Shown: positions 45,752-54,884 of the stretch, piece by piece
How positions within the stretch are numbered: position 1 is the stretch's first letter
How the letters are laid out: each line of letters opens with the position of its first letter
Assembly: GCF_030689305.1 (NCBI RefSeq)
Contig: NZ_JAUYVM010000003.1
Location: 421,148-485,147 of the forward strand
Direction: 5' to 3'
Source of the DNA: Vibrio penaeicida
GTDB taxonomy: Bacteria; Pseudomonadota; Gammaproteobacteria; Enterobacterales; Vibrionaceae
Length of the DNA: 64,000 nucleotides
Translations under genes and position numbers: made by a program
The notes under the pieces: model-generated
Database searches by the model: none
Seen by the model: the letters and a program-made list of their open reading frames with translations, nothing else
Told to the model about the DNA's origin: nothing

Positions 45752-46459
45752 TTGAATTTTCAATACGGTAAAGTAGTGAAACAAACCATCTTAGGGCTTT
45801 TACTTACGACCATCGCTTTTCCTTCAATGAGTAAGCCGAGTACATGCTACGGAACCACGTCGAATGGGTATTTGGAGAACGGGGTAAAGTTGCCATTGTA
45901 TGGTGAAAATTTTGAATCCTACAGCCTACTCGCGAGCGCAGCAGGTAGAACGTATGTACACTCCGCAGTGAGTGAAATCATGCTCTCTGCATACCAAAAC
46001 TTATTGAAATCCCACCCAGATAAAATCTTCAAATATGCTGAAACGGGCTTTGAAGAAGGCGGGGAGTTCAGCCCGCATAAGACTCATCGTAATGGGTTAT
46101 CTGTTGACTTCATGACACCCATGATCAATCAAGATGGAGAATCCGAGCATTTACCAACGAACCCACTGAATAGGCTGGGGTACGACATCGAGTTGGATGC
46201 GAAAGGGCGATACGACGACTTAAAGATAGACTACACCGCGCTAGCTGCCCATTTAGTCGAGCTCCACAAAGAGTCGAAAAAACGAGGTCATGATTTATGG
46301 CGTGTTATTTTCGATCCCAAACTTCAAGCTGGCTTATTCAAAACCACCTATGGCTCATACATCAAGGAAAACATTACGCTTTCCAAAAGACGTTCGTGGG
46401 TAAGGCACGACGAACATTATCACGTCGACTTCATCATTCCATGTAATCGCAAAAAGTAA
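45752..46459 (+). CDS. Secreted LAS-family (MepA/M15-like) peptidoglycan peptidase
   Basis: Zinc peptidase expected to cut peptide cross-links of murein in the periplasm. The metal motifs are HRNGLSVD (HxxGxxxD, about 112-119) and HYHVDF (His222, His224), the LAS pattern shared by MepA (M74) and M15 peptidases. A signal peptide precedes SMSKPSTCYG. The start is uncertain: TTG at 45752 has GGAAG 5 bases before it, GTG at 45776 is an alternative. A frame reaching 45602 would cross the preceding terminator and is not credible. Closest in design to penicillin-insensitive murein endopeptidase, but I did not align it. Confidence 0.7.
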   Translation: MNFQYGKVVKQTILGLLLTTIAFPSMSKPSTCYGTTSNGYLENGVKLPLYGENFESYSLLASAAGRTYVHSAVSEIMLSAYQNLLKSHPDKIFKYAETGFEEGGEFSPHKTHRNGLSVDFMTPMINQDGESEHLPTNPLNRLGYDIELDAKGRYDDLKIDYTALAAHLVELHKESKKRGHDLWRVIFDPKLQAGLFKTTYGSYIKENITLSKRRSWVRHDEHYHVDFIIPCNRKK

Positions 46460-46569
46460 CAGCATATTTATCTGAATAGGATCCAAAATTTCATTTACAT
46501 TCATTGGTTTAATGAATCGATATGTTAGTGTTTTCAACTTCATAAATTCTAAAAACTAGGTTCAAAAAG

Positions 46570-47499
46570 ATGATAAAGGCAAAATGCATTTTGTTGCTAA
46601 CGGTAATATTGTCGTTCAGCTCCTGGGCTGCGCAAGATCGAGTTCAGATTCCAGGTACGTCTGCCAGTATGGAGCAGCCTAACGGTTTTAAATTATCGGA
46701 TTCCTTTGCTGGTTTTATTAACGCAAAAAACAACTCCAGTGTTGTCGTTATGGAGCTTCCGTTAGAAGCCTTTGATCAACTTTCAGTATTGTTCAGTGAT
46801 CTCGATATGGCTAAACAGGGTTTCGGTAAGCAAGGTCTTGCTGTGCTTGAATTGAGCTCTGTTGAATTAGATGGATACAAAGCACCAATTGTCATCGGTA
46901 CACAAGCGATATCTGGTGTGAGTGTGGGCAAATATATCGCCCTTTTTAAAGGTCAGAAAACGGTAATGGTTACCTACAATATTATGGGTAAAGATGCGCT
47001 GGACAAAGCGGCGGTAATGAACTCAATCAAGAACATTCAAATCGGTAATGCCGCTAGCCTTTCTGAGAAAATAGCCTTACTTCCTTTCACATTTGAGCCA
47101 GAAACCCCTTTCAAAGTAGCAGACGTAATGGGGAATTCCACCGTTTCACTGACCACATTTGATGGTATGGATAAATCGGGTGAGAAACCGCTATTGATCA
47201 TCGCAAGTTCAATATCTCAAAGCCGAATTCCAGATCAATCCAAACATGCCAAAACACTTTTAAAGTCAATCAAAGGGTTTGAAGACCACAAAATTATATC
47301 TGAAGACAAGGTCAGTTTTGTCGGTAAAAATGGTTACCGAACGGTCGCAAAAACAAGCAATCAAGCTGTTATTCAATACATAGGTACGCTAGATAACGGC
47401 TATTACATTCGCTTGATCTCCATGGGAAGCCCAGAAGAAATCGAGAAAGTGACGAAAACGGTCGATACCATTGCGAAATCGGTCACGCCGAAGAAGTGA
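46570..47499 (+). CDS. Hypothetical secreted protein with two similar halves
   Basis: 309 residues with a signal peptide (1-20, SSWAAQ). Two halves (about 25-155 and 170-305) look alike: each has a beta-rich start, a mid strand with YKAP/YRTV and a final helix ending the half (AVMNSIKNIQIG; VTKTVDTIAKSV). This resembles PsbP/DUF1795-type folds, but the link is weak. Function unknown. AGG lies before the ATG. Confidence 0.65.
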   Translation: MIKAKCILLLTVILSFSSWAAQDRVQIPGTSASMEQPNGFKLSDSFAGFINAKNNSSVVVMELPLEAFDQLSVLFSDLDMAKQGFGKQGLAVLELSSVELDGYKAPIVIGTQAISGVSVGKYIALFKGQKTVMVTYNIMGKDALDKAAVMNSIKNIQIGNAASLSEKIALLPFTFEPETPFKVADVMGNSTVSLTTFDGMDKSGEKPLLIIASSISQSRIPDQSKHAKTLLKSIKGFEDHKIISEDKVSFVGKNGYRTVAKTSNQAVIQYIGTLDNGYYIRLISMGSPEEIEKVTKTVDTIAKSVTPKK

Positions 47500-47709
47500 G
47501 CGCCAAGCACCAGAATTTACTTACTTGTTTAGCTAGAGAAGGTTTGTAAGTTTTAATGTATCAAAAATACATCATTGTGCGTTAATTTAAGGTTAGCGTT
47601 CTATTTTTAACTCATTATAGATTGAAACTTACTGTTATCTTGTTATTGTGTCATTCTAATAAGTAAGGTATGTATTATGGGTTAATAATGGAACATAAAA
47701 TTCAATTAT

Positions 47710-47744
47710 AACCTATTATGTTACATAAATGATGTATTAAGGTT
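47710..47744. promoter_or_regulatory. Candidate HipB autoregulation operator
   Basis: Arms AACCT (47710-47714) and AGGTT (47740-47744), with partly matching ATTATG...ATGTAT inside, lie directly before the antitoxin start. HipB-type antitoxins repress their own operon. Weak on sequence alone. Confidence 0.35.
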
Positions 47745-47750
47745 TTTGGT

Positions 47751-48092
47751 GTGAAGTATTCAAATATGTCTGCCTCTGCTTTAGCTGAATTGGTTGGGGA
47801 GCGCATCAGGCAATACAGGCTAAACAATAACGTCAGTCAGGAAGAGCTGGCGGAGATAACTGGAGTATCGCGTCAAAAAATAGCGCGAGCCGAGAATGGC
47901 AAAGCCACTCTTGAAACCATTTTGTCACTAATGTTGGCGCTTGAAGTTGTGGATCATCTCGATCAATTTCTTCCTCCTACCCCAATTTCACCAATACAGT
48001 TGGCGAAATTGCAAGGAAAGAAAAGGCAAAGAGCCTCAAGCCCAAGAACTCAAAAAGACACCGATTCTAGCGAGGACGATCTGGGATGGTAA
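47751..48092 (+). CDS. hipB: HipB-type antitoxin (XRE helix-turn-helix)
   Basis: 113 residues: Cro/C1-type DNA-binding domain at about 12-70 (IRQYRLNNNVSQEELAEI, GVSRQKIARAENG) and a basic, then acidic tail ending SEDDLGW. E. coli HipB also ends in a Trp that docks on HipA, so the terminal Trp fits. GTG at 47751 with AAGG upstream; ATG at 47766 is an alternative. Overlaps the toxin gene by 7 bases. Confidence 0.85.
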   Translation: MKYSNMSASALAELVGERIRQYRLNNNVSQEELAEITGVSRQKIARAENGKATLETILSLMLALEVVDHLDQFLPPTPISPIQLAKLQGKKRQRASSPRTQKDTDSSEDDLGW

Positions 48093-49408
48093 AGCAGTTC
48101 ATTGAAGTTGAATACAATGGCACATTTGTTGGGGCAGCTAGCTACGACACTGAAAACCAGCAAAGTGCGTTTGAGTACGATAAAAGCTTTATCGATTCAG
48201 GAATCGAGCTTTCACCACTAATGATGCCGCTTCAAAAAAAAATCTACACGTTTCCGAACTTAGACCATGCCACCTTTAAAGGGCTTTCTGGCTTATTAGC
48301 GGATTCATTACCGGATGACTTTGGTAATAGCGTTCTAAATGCATGGGTTGCTCGCAATGGTCGTTCTCCAAATAGTATTACTCCGCTAGAGCGGCTCCAA
48401 TATACGGGTAAACGAGGTATGGGGGCGCTCTCCTATTCTCCTCCAACTAAAACGACAGGATTCGATAAATCGAACGAGATAGAGATCAGCTCGCTTGTTT
48501 CTGTCGCTCAAGAGATATTGAATGAGCGGCAAGACTTTGGAGTAGGGATCGATAGAAAAGGCAGTGAAGACAAAGATGCCATGTTAGCACTCATGTCTGT
48601 TGGAATGAGCGCAGGTGGCGCTCGTCCTAAAGCTGTTTTAGCTTTCAATGACAACTTCAGCCAAGCGCGCTCTGGGCAGGTTGAAGTGCCAGATGGCTTT
48701 TCTCATTACCTGATGAAATTCGACGGTGTTAGCGAGCACAATAAAAATGAAGAAACATTTGGCGATCCTCTTGGTTACGGTGCAATGGAGTACACCTATT
48801 ACCAATTAGCGCATAAGCTCTGTGGTATTAACATGATGCCGACATTGCTTTTAAATGAAGGAAATCGCAGGCACTTTGTGACTAAACGTTTTGATCGCAT
48901 AGGAAATAAACGAGTACATACGCAGACTCTGAATGCAATGGCTCATGTGAGTTACAAAAAAGCTGGGGAGTATTCATACGAAGAGCTATTTAGTATTGCT
49001 CGGCAGCTGAGATTAAAAGCAACGGATGCCGAAGAATTGTTTAAACGCATGGTGTTCAACATAGTCGCACGTAATCACGATGATCACTCAAAAAACTTTG
49101 GATTCGTAATGAGTGATAAAGGCGAATGGTCTTTAGCGCCAGCTTACGATATTGCTTATTCTTACAAACCGGACAGTAAATGGGTTGCACAGCATTGGAT
49201 GACGCTGAATGGTAAACGAGATAACTTTACTCGCGAAGACTTTTATAGCTTGCGCCGATTGAGCCCAAAGTTTAGTAAACAGATGATTGATACTATCGTT
49301 GAAGAAACTATCGAGCATGTATCCAAGTGGCGAATGCTGGCGACTGAAGAAGAGGTTCCGATTGGTTTGATTGATGAAGTAGAAGCCAATCTTCGTTTGA
49401 ATATTTAG
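48086..49408 (+). CDS. hipA: HipA-type Ser/Thr kinase toxin
   Basis: 440-residue HipA-family kinase; E. coli HipA phosphorylates glutamyl-tRNA synthetase and causes dormancy. The N-terminal subdomain is at about 1-110. SAGGARPKAVLAF is the conserved nucleotide-loop segment, and RNHDDHSKNFGF carries the catalytic Asp (about 332) and the Mg-binding Asn. LAPAYDIAYS follows with the second metal Asp. All key residues are present, so the toxin is likely active. Its start lies in the antitoxin gene. Confidence 0.92.
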   Translation: MVKQFIEVEYNGTFVGAASYDTENQQSAFEYDKSFIDSGIELSPLMMPLQKKIYTFPNLDHATFKGLSGLLADSLPDDFGNSVLNAWVARNGRSPNSITPLERLQYTGKRGMGALSYSPPTKTTGFDKSNEIEISSLVSVAQEILNERQDFGVGIDRKGSEDKDAMLALMSVGMSAGGARPKAVLAFNDNFSQARSGQVEVPDGFSHYLMKFDGVSEHNKNEETFGDPLGYGAMEYTYYQLAHKLCGINMMPTLLLNEGNRRHFVTKRFDRIGNKRVHTQTLNAMAHVSYKKAGEYSYEELFSIARQLRLKATDAEELFKRMVFNIVARNHDDHSKNFGFVMSDKGEWSLAPAYDIAYSYKPDSKWVAQHWMTLNGKRDNFTREDFYSLRRLSPKFSKQMIDTIVEETIEHVSKWRMLATEEEVPIGLIDEVEANLRLNI

Positions 49409-49475
49409 CTTATCTTAACCACAGCTGGCATCACGCTATTGCTCATAAAATAAAAAGTGCGCACAAAAGAAAAAA

Positions 49476-49504
49476 GCCAGTCGCAATATAGAGTGCGGCT
49501 GGCT
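49476..49504. terminator. Hairpin after hipA
   Basis: Arms AGCCAGTCGCA and TGCGGCTGGCT (one G-U) with an A run before and no clear T run after on the plus strand. Confidence 0.5.
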
Positions 49505-49914
49505 ATACAATTGTGAACAAATCTATTCACTAACAACGTCAGTTGGCTAGGTGACCCCGGCTTAAAAGGGTCACACTTACTAATACAATTCGCATGCCAA
49601 TTTTAAACCCTTGAAAATAGCCTGACGAAAACGTTTGCTCACCACTTTGTTGCATATTTGCATTTTCAAATCGCAAAGTATTTGCAAAATGCAGTAGGTG
49701 CTTTGGTTTCTTGTTGGAACAACCCGTCCATCAAACTCCCAACCGTATTCAGTACCATTGATTGGTTTCTGAGTTACCTCGCAAAATACTAGAAAAAGTA
49801 AAAGTATTAGCAATCAAGAACGAGTGAAATGGCTATATGTGAGTATGATGTCCGCCCCATTTTTAAAGCTCACACAACTCTGTGAGCTGCGTAAGCGAAA
49901 AACAGGACTAAAAG
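49505..49914. other. Intergenic region before pip
   Basis: Contains a hairpin GTGACCC/GGGTCAC (49551-49574) and the doubtful small minus-strand frame listed next; AGGACTAAAAG before pip. Confidence 0.4.
49580..49813 (-). CDS. Doubtful small lipoprotein-like frame
   Basis: 77 codons from a TTG: LILLLFLVFC looks like a short lipoprotein signal, followed by a Cys-containing mature part ending GLKLACELY. No ribosome site or ATG is seen, so this may be chance. Listed because nothing else fills the gap. Confidence 0.22.
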   Translation of the reverse strand: MLILLLFLVFCEVTQKPINGTEYGWEFDGRVVPTRNQSTYCILQILCDLKMQICNKVVSKRFRQAIFKGLKLACELY

Positions 49915-50865
49915 ATGAAAGAGCGTTACCCCGCCATTGAGCCATTTAACTCAGGAATGATCGAAGTCAGTGATGGGCATCGATTATATTGGGAAGAAGT
50001 CGGAAACCCTGCTGGAATCCCCGCGCTTTATCTTCATGGTGGTCCAGGAGGCGGTTGTGGAGCAGGCTCAAGGCGCAGCTTCGATCCAAAAGCCTATCGA
50101 GCAGTATTGTTTGACCAACGAGGTTGTGGGCGTAGCCGCCCGTTGGCATTGGAACCAAATACTGACTTAAGCACAAACACCACGGATCACCTCATTGCCG
50201 ATATAGAAGCCTTACGTGAATACCTTAATATCGATCGCTGGGTTGTGGTGGGCAGTTCTTGGGGGGTTACGTTAGGTCTGGTTTACGCGCAGCGCTACCC
50301 AAACCGTGTAAAAGCCATGGTATTGGGTGCCATAACATCAGGTACTCGCCAAGAAACAGAGTGGATAACTCGAGATATGGGCAGGGTGTTTCCCCATGAA
50401 TGGGAACGTTTTTGTTCGCACGTACCAGAAGCGGAAAGAAACGGTGATTTATCTGCCGCATACGCTCGCCTGTTGTCTAACCCAGATCCAGCTATTCATA
50501 GAAAAGCAGCGCTTGAATGGTGTTTGTGGGAGGATACCCACGTTTCCTTAACGCCAGGGTGGGCACCTTCACCACGCTACCAAGAGCCTGAATTCAGCTT
50601 GATTTTTTCTCGCCTTGTGACTCACTACTGGAGCAACGGATGCTTTCTAAGAGATGATGAAATAATGGCTGGAATGCACCTTATAGCAGACATACCCGCT
50701 ACCCTAGTTCATGGTCGGTGGGATATTTCTGGTCCATTAGATACCGCCTTAGCCTTGCACCGCGCGTGGTCAAATAGCGATTTGGTTGTTTTAGAAGAAG
50801 CAGGTCACGGTGGCGTTGGCTTCCCCGAAGCAATGACGGCTGCGTTAAATAAATATCGAGATTAG
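49915..50865 (+). CDS. pip: Proline iminopeptidase
   Basis: Alpha/beta hydrolase (S33) that removes N-terminal proline from peptides in the cytosol. HGGPGGGCG is the oxyanion segment, DQRGCGRSRP the family motif and GSSWG the nucleophile elbow (Ser115). HGRWD and GHGG carry the catalytic Asp and His. Length 316 is typical. AGGA precedes the ATG. Confidence 0.95.
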   Translation: MKERYPAIEPFNSGMIEVSDGHRLYWEEVGNPAGIPALYLHGGPGGGCGAGSRRSFDPKAYRAVLFDQRGCGRSRPLALEPNTDLSTNTTDHLIADIEALREYLNIDRWVVVGSSWGVTLGLVYAQRYPNRVKAMVLGAITSGTRQETEWITRDMGRVFPHEWERFCSHVPEAERNGDLSAAYARLLSNPDPAIHRKAALEWCLWEDTHVSLTPGWAPSPRYQEPEFSLIFSRLVTHYWSNGCFLRDDEIMAGMHLIADIPATLVHGRWDISGPLDTALALHRAWSNSDLVVLEEAGHGGVGFPEAMTAALNKYRD

Positions 50866-50868
50866 AAA

Positions 50869-50898
50869 TGTGGGCGACCAATCCAGTGGATGCCCACA
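50869..50898. terminator. Hairpin between convergent pip and ABA4-like genes
   Basis: Perfect arms TGTGGGC and GCCCACA; no T tract. Confidence 0.4.
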
Positions 50899-50912
50899 GG
50901 CTGAATGATTCT

Positions 50913-51368
50913 CTAACTGGCACCTAAAGCGTGCTTTTCACGTTCATCAAGCAATCGAAATGCGAAGAACACGATTAAGCCAGTGGGACCATACAAAAAT
51001 GTCAGCGGTAAGCAGGGAATTAATCGCCATTTGGGTAGGTTAGCGCGTGTAACCTCATCAATCATCCAACGACCAACAAACAAGTCGAAAACAAGGAAGT
51101 GGAGCCAGCCTGCGGCTAAATTTCCTTCTGATTCAAACAGCTTACTCACCCCGATTAGGCTAGAAAAATTCCCCTCTGGTGAACTGCCCCAGAACCGAAA
51201 TACTAAAAACAAGTAAAGGCTTGATAAGACAATAGGAATAATTCGCCCGCCGAAAAGTAGTACCCCATAACGAATCCGAGTTGATGAAACGAAGATCCCC
51301 AACACTAAAAATAGCCAACCTAACAGCGCTATACCGCTGCCTATTTCAAAGGTTAAATGTGCCATCAT
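50913..51368 (-). CDS. ABA4-like (DUF4281) membrane protein
   Basis: 151 residues with four hydrophobic segments. AGWLHFLVFDLFVGRWMIDE and LTFLYGPTGLIVFF are the conserved segments of the ABA4-like family, named after a plant protein of neoxanthin synthesis. The bacterial function is unknown. It overlaps the preceding gene by four bases (ATGA). Confidence 0.75.
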   Translation of the reverse strand: MMAHLTFEIGSGIALLGWLFLVLGIFVSSTRIRYGVLLFGGRIIPIVLSSLYLFLVFRFWGSSPEGNFSSLIGVSKLFESEGNLAAGWLHFLVFDLFVGRWMIDEVTRANLPKWRLIPCLPLTFLYGPTGLIVFFAFRLLDEREKHALGAS

Positions 51369-51841
51369 TGAACCTCTCCGTGAGCGTTTCTTGGTATCAC
51401 TACCGCTTGTTCGCCATATTTCAGCACTTCACCGCCATGTTGAGCGGCATAAGATTGGGCTTCTTGTTCCGATGAAAACCAGAGATTCAAAGTCGAAAGA
51501 ACTTTCTTATCAAAATCCGGCGTGTGAGAGGTGTCATCCTTCTGTGCCATCAGTACAGGTTTATACGCTTCCCAGCTTTGATAGCCCGCTTCAATGGCTA
51601 ACAACCGTAAAAAGTGTTTACGCTGCAAGGTGTGGCGTTCGTTATATAAAGAAGAAATGGATTGACCAAAACACACGCCCGCTTTTTCGACTCTGCGGAT
51701 AATGGGCATGGCTTCTGAAACACTGCCAGATTTAGCGACACGGTGTAACCTTCGAGCATCACGCAGCAAAGATTCGACAGCAGGGTTGGTTTTTTGGGAT
51801 TTCAGTGATTTGGCATCACTAGAGGATTTTTGATTACGCAT
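51365..51841 (-). CDS. Hypothetical protein, possibly glyoxalase-related helical domain
   Basis: About 158 residues from the ATG at 51841, which has GGAG 5 bases before; the frame from 51883 has none. The middle (LLRDARRLHRVAKSG ... LLAIEAGYQSWEAYKPVL) resembles short helical modules with a GY..W signature seen near glyoxalase-type proteins. The C-terminal 45 residues look like a small alpha/beta unit (SSEQEAQSYAAQHGGEVLKY). Function unknown; co-transcribed with the ABA4-like gene by overlap. Confidence 0.6.
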   Translation of the reverse strand: MRNQKSSSDAKSLKSQKTNPAVESLLRDARRLHRVAKSGSVSEAMPIIRRVEKAGVCFGQSISSLYNERHTLQRKHFLRLLAIEAGYQSWEAYKPVLMAQKDDTSHTPDFDKKVLSTLNLWFSSEQEAQSYAAQHGGEVLKYGEQAVVIPRNAHGEVQ

Positions 51842-52019
51842 ACAAACTCCATCGAGTGGCTGGTCTGTCTCGTTTAGGACCATAGATAAGAGTCAGTAAT
51901 TAAATTGTCTTATTGCACAGGTGGGTGAACTTTCACGAGCTGGGCGTCCTGCAAACCCGCAAGAAGAATAGCAACACATGGCATGAGTTGTAAATGGGTT
52001 TTTATTATTAGACTGTTGC

Positions 52020-52109
52020 GCTTTACATGTTGGTGTTCGTTCAGGATGATGAAATATTAATCAGGGAGCCGATGCGTTGACTCCCATATTAATATTTGTC
52101 GAGTAAAGC
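52020..52109. terminator. Long two-tier stem-loop after the 882-residue gene
   Basis: Inner 17-base arms (52052-52068 and 52081-52097; 15 of 17 pair) around a 12-nt loop, with outer arms GCTTTAC (52020-52026) and GTAAAGC (52103-52109). It lies just after the stop of the minus-strand gene. Could be its terminator, though no T run is clear. Confidence 0.45.
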
Positions 52110-52117
52110 CAATTACT

Positions 52118-54760
52118 TTAATCCAGCAGACGGCTTACCTTTTTACTATCGATGTGTTCAAACTTGTTTAACGTCCAAGTGACTGCCTTTAGGTATTCTT
52201 CAATGAGTACCTCGTTGTCAGTGTTAGGGCGTATTTTGTAGATGAGCTCAAAGGGGTTAGGTGCAAAATCAATGTCTTTCCACATGCTTCTTTTGATACT
52301 CGCTTCCAGTGTAGAGTCCAATTCTCCTGAGTTGATAAGAGATTCGATAACTGAAAAATCGTTAACAGCCCACAATTGTCTGTAGCTTACTTCCAGGGTA
52401 TGCAGATTCGAAAGTAAATGACCTTCACTTGATGCGAAATATGCCTTCAATATTTTAGATGAACTGTCTTTCCATAATGCTTCAGGCAGCTTAGTTTTTA
52501 ACTCTGCGAGCTGCTGTGGAATGAAGAAAGTGAATTCATGTTCCCTAACTGAAGCTAACAAACCGGGTATATTGCCTAAGTATTGTTCAACCGTCTTTGT
52601 CTCTAGGTTCTCTTTTGAAGAGTTTTGAATCATTCCGCGTACGAAACCAAAATAGCCTAGCGCACAGTAAGATACGTCACGGAAATTACGACTTATGGTT
52701 TCAATCACTTCATCTATCAGCTTTTCTTGTCCTTTTGAATCGGTTTGAAAAATTAACTGGGACAAGCTGAAGTACCCATAAAAGAGAGAGTAGGGGTGGT
52801 TAACTTGCATGGCTTTTAATAGCGAGAAATACAAATCTTGAGATACGAACTTTTTCGAATTGACAAGATACGCAAGTATACTTTGTATGGGCTGTACTCC
52901 ATTTTGAATTCCGTTCGGGCGGTACTTTCCGTTATTCACTGATGGAAGAAGGTCGGTAGCAAAATCAATGTCATCAAGAAGTAGTGCGACTTCGATCAAA
53001 TCACATCTTTGGACGATGGTTTTTTGGAATTTCTTCAAAGACATCGACTTTTGAATTGATGCTCTTAAGCCTTCGTTTTCTGGGTGCTTCTTAAGCAACT
53101 GATAAAGGTCTTGTGCTGTTTTGCAACTTTTAACCAAAAGATCTGAATCAATAGCTTCTATGTTTTGTGATTTGCATGGACCAATTGGCAGAGATGATTT
53201 TTCGCATACGGTGAATATTGGTCTTTTCGCGTTATTACCACGTTTGTAAAAGGGAACCCAATCATCACAAGACGTAGGGTTTCCTAGATCATTAGCAAGG
53301 TTAGCTACCTTAGACAGTTCGTTTTTCTCAAAGTGATGAAATATGAATGCAATCAAAGCCGAATTGTTCCCCATCTTTGAGTGGAATTGTTGTGCTTGGT
53401 CAATTAAATCCGGGGTTAAAATAGGAAGAAGCTGCTCAGTGAATGATCCTATGTCGTCTCCTTCAGGGTAGGCACCAAGCAAGTAACTTATTGCACGATG
53501 GGGTTGAGCTGAGAAGCCATAGGCGGCTCCCTCAACCAATGCAGATTTCTTTTCTTTCTCTGGTACTTGCTCAAGCAATTGCGCTAAGTGATTATCTGGT
53601 AAGCAAAGTTTACACCCTATAACAAAGACTTTTAGCTCTTTTCTATAGACATTGTGAGGCAACTCTTTAAGTAGAAGGCGCTCTTCGACTTTATCTTTTA
53701 CATCTTCTCCCTTGATGACGGAACGCGCCAGCATATATTCGTCGTAACAAGCTTTTTCTCGTTCATCTACGAGGTGTTTATATAGCTGAGAAATGTCTGG
53801 GTATTGACCTTCCCATTCTATACCGATGAACTTTGAGTGTTTTTTTAGATATGAAATGTCTACCTTACCTCTCGAAAACTTGGAGAGAGTTAAAGCAAAA
53901 TTAGCAGAGTTTTTCAGGTGAGGTTCCACCAAACTAGCGAATAAAGATTCAGCAATTGCGAACCAGCCATCATGGTTAGTTTCCCCCGCTCTCCATGCAG
54001 AAGAGACGATCGCTAAAAATACACCATAAGAGCTTTCTAAACCGTACTTTTTGCTGTAGGAAATGAACGAGAGATTTTTAACACTTTTTTGCACACAAGG
54101 GTGGTCGCTATCCAACCCCATGGAGCAAAAGGTCTTTATCGCAACACCATGCGCATAAGCTTCTTGGTGACCTTCAGCCACCATTGGTCTTGCCAATCCG
54201 ATTGACGCGAGTTCGTCAATATAGTCATATGCAAATGGGTCATACACCATTCCACTGACAATCTTTGCCCAAGAATTTGCACGAGTCTCAGGGAAATTAT
54301 GATTGAGGCGATACGCCAGAGGAATGGCTTCACTGTAGGTACCCGTTTTACAGTGCTCTTCAATCACATCTGAAATCAGAGAATCCCCGATGAAGTAGTC
54401 GTTAAGGGAGACAATATCGTCGGTGTCTAAGTGGATACCAACGATGGAAACCCATGATTTCAATATCGGAGTACTGCATGACCCTCGTACGGAATTGACT
54501 GGTACTTTCTCTCGCAGTGGTATGATGAAATCTCTAAGCTCTTCTTTTCCACCATCATTTTCTATCCACTTTATCGATAATAAAAGTATGATGAAGAAGT
54601 ATTGGATCTCGTTGAGTTCCTCTATTTCAGTAAGCGCTTTATTGATATTCAGATTTCCGATATGTTCAAAAGCTCGAAGAATTTTCAGGTTGTTTTTTCT
54701 ACTGTCATTTTCAACAACACCTTTGACAATATCACACCAATCAACACTAGAATACTGCAT
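52118..54760 (-). CDS. Large helical protein of unknown function (about 880 residues)
   Basis: A cytosolic protein with no signal peptide or membrane segment. It consists of many short helices of alternating hydrophobic and charged residues (for example AIPLAYRLNHNFPETRANSWAK split over two helices; SALVEGAAYGFSAQPHRAI), which suggests an alpha-solenoid repeat. I found no nucleotide-binding loop, nuclease or protease motif. ATG at 54760 has AGGA 7 bases before. It stands alone between a terminator-like hairpin and a MocR gene. Codon use seems more A/T-rich than nearby genes, which would fit acquisition. Not recognised; the coding frame is long and certain. Confidence 0.8.
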   Translation of the reverse strand: MQYSSVDWCDIVKGVVENDSRKNNLKILRAFEHIGNLNINKALTEIEELNEIQYFFIILLLSIKWIENDGGKEELRDFIIPLREKVPVNSVRGSCSTPILKSWVSIVGIHLDTDDIVSLNDYFIGDSLISDVIEEHCKTGTYSEAIPLAYRLNHNFPETRANSWAKIVSGMVYDPFAYDYIDELASIGLARPMVAEGHQEAYAHGVAIKTFCSMGLDSDHPCVQKSVKNLSFISYSKKYGLESSYGVFLAIVSSAWRAGETNHDGWFAIAESLFASLVEPHLKNSANFALTLSKFSRGKVDISYLKKHSKFIGIEWEGQYPDISQLYKHLVDEREKACYDEYMLARSVIKGEDVKDKVEERLLLKELPHNVYRKELKVFVIGCKLCLPDNHLAQLLEQVPEKEKKSALVEGAAYGFSAQPHRAISYLLGAYPEGDDIGSFTEQLLPILTPDLIDQAQQFHSKMGNNSALIAFIFHHFEKNELSKVANLANDLGNPTSCDDWVPFYKRGNNAKRPIFTVCEKSSLPIGPCKSQNIEAIDSDLLVKSCKTAQDLYQLLKKHPENEGLRASIQKSMSLKKFQKTIVQRCDLIEVALLLDDIDFATDLLPSVNNGKYRPNGIQNGVQPIQSILAYLVNSKKFVSQDLYFSLLKAMQVNHPYSLFYGYFSLSQLIFQTDSKGQEKLIDEVIETISRNFRDVSYCALGYFGFVRGMIQNSSKENLETKTVEQYLGNIPGLLASVREHEFTFFIPQQLAELKTKLPEALWKDSSSKILKAYFASSEGHLLSNLHTLEVSYRQLWAVNDFSVIESLINSGELDSTLEASIKRSMWKDIDFAPNPFELIYKIRPNTDNEVLIEEYLKAVTWTLNKFEHIDSKKVSRLLD

Positions 54761-54884
54761 CACCAAGTCCTATAACCATGAAGGATAAATTGCAAGTTAC
54801 CCGCATATTAACTTATGCACCTCAGTAAGTTATAGAAAAATAAATGTATTAATATCGGTTGTATGATCTGGCTGGATTTGACAG

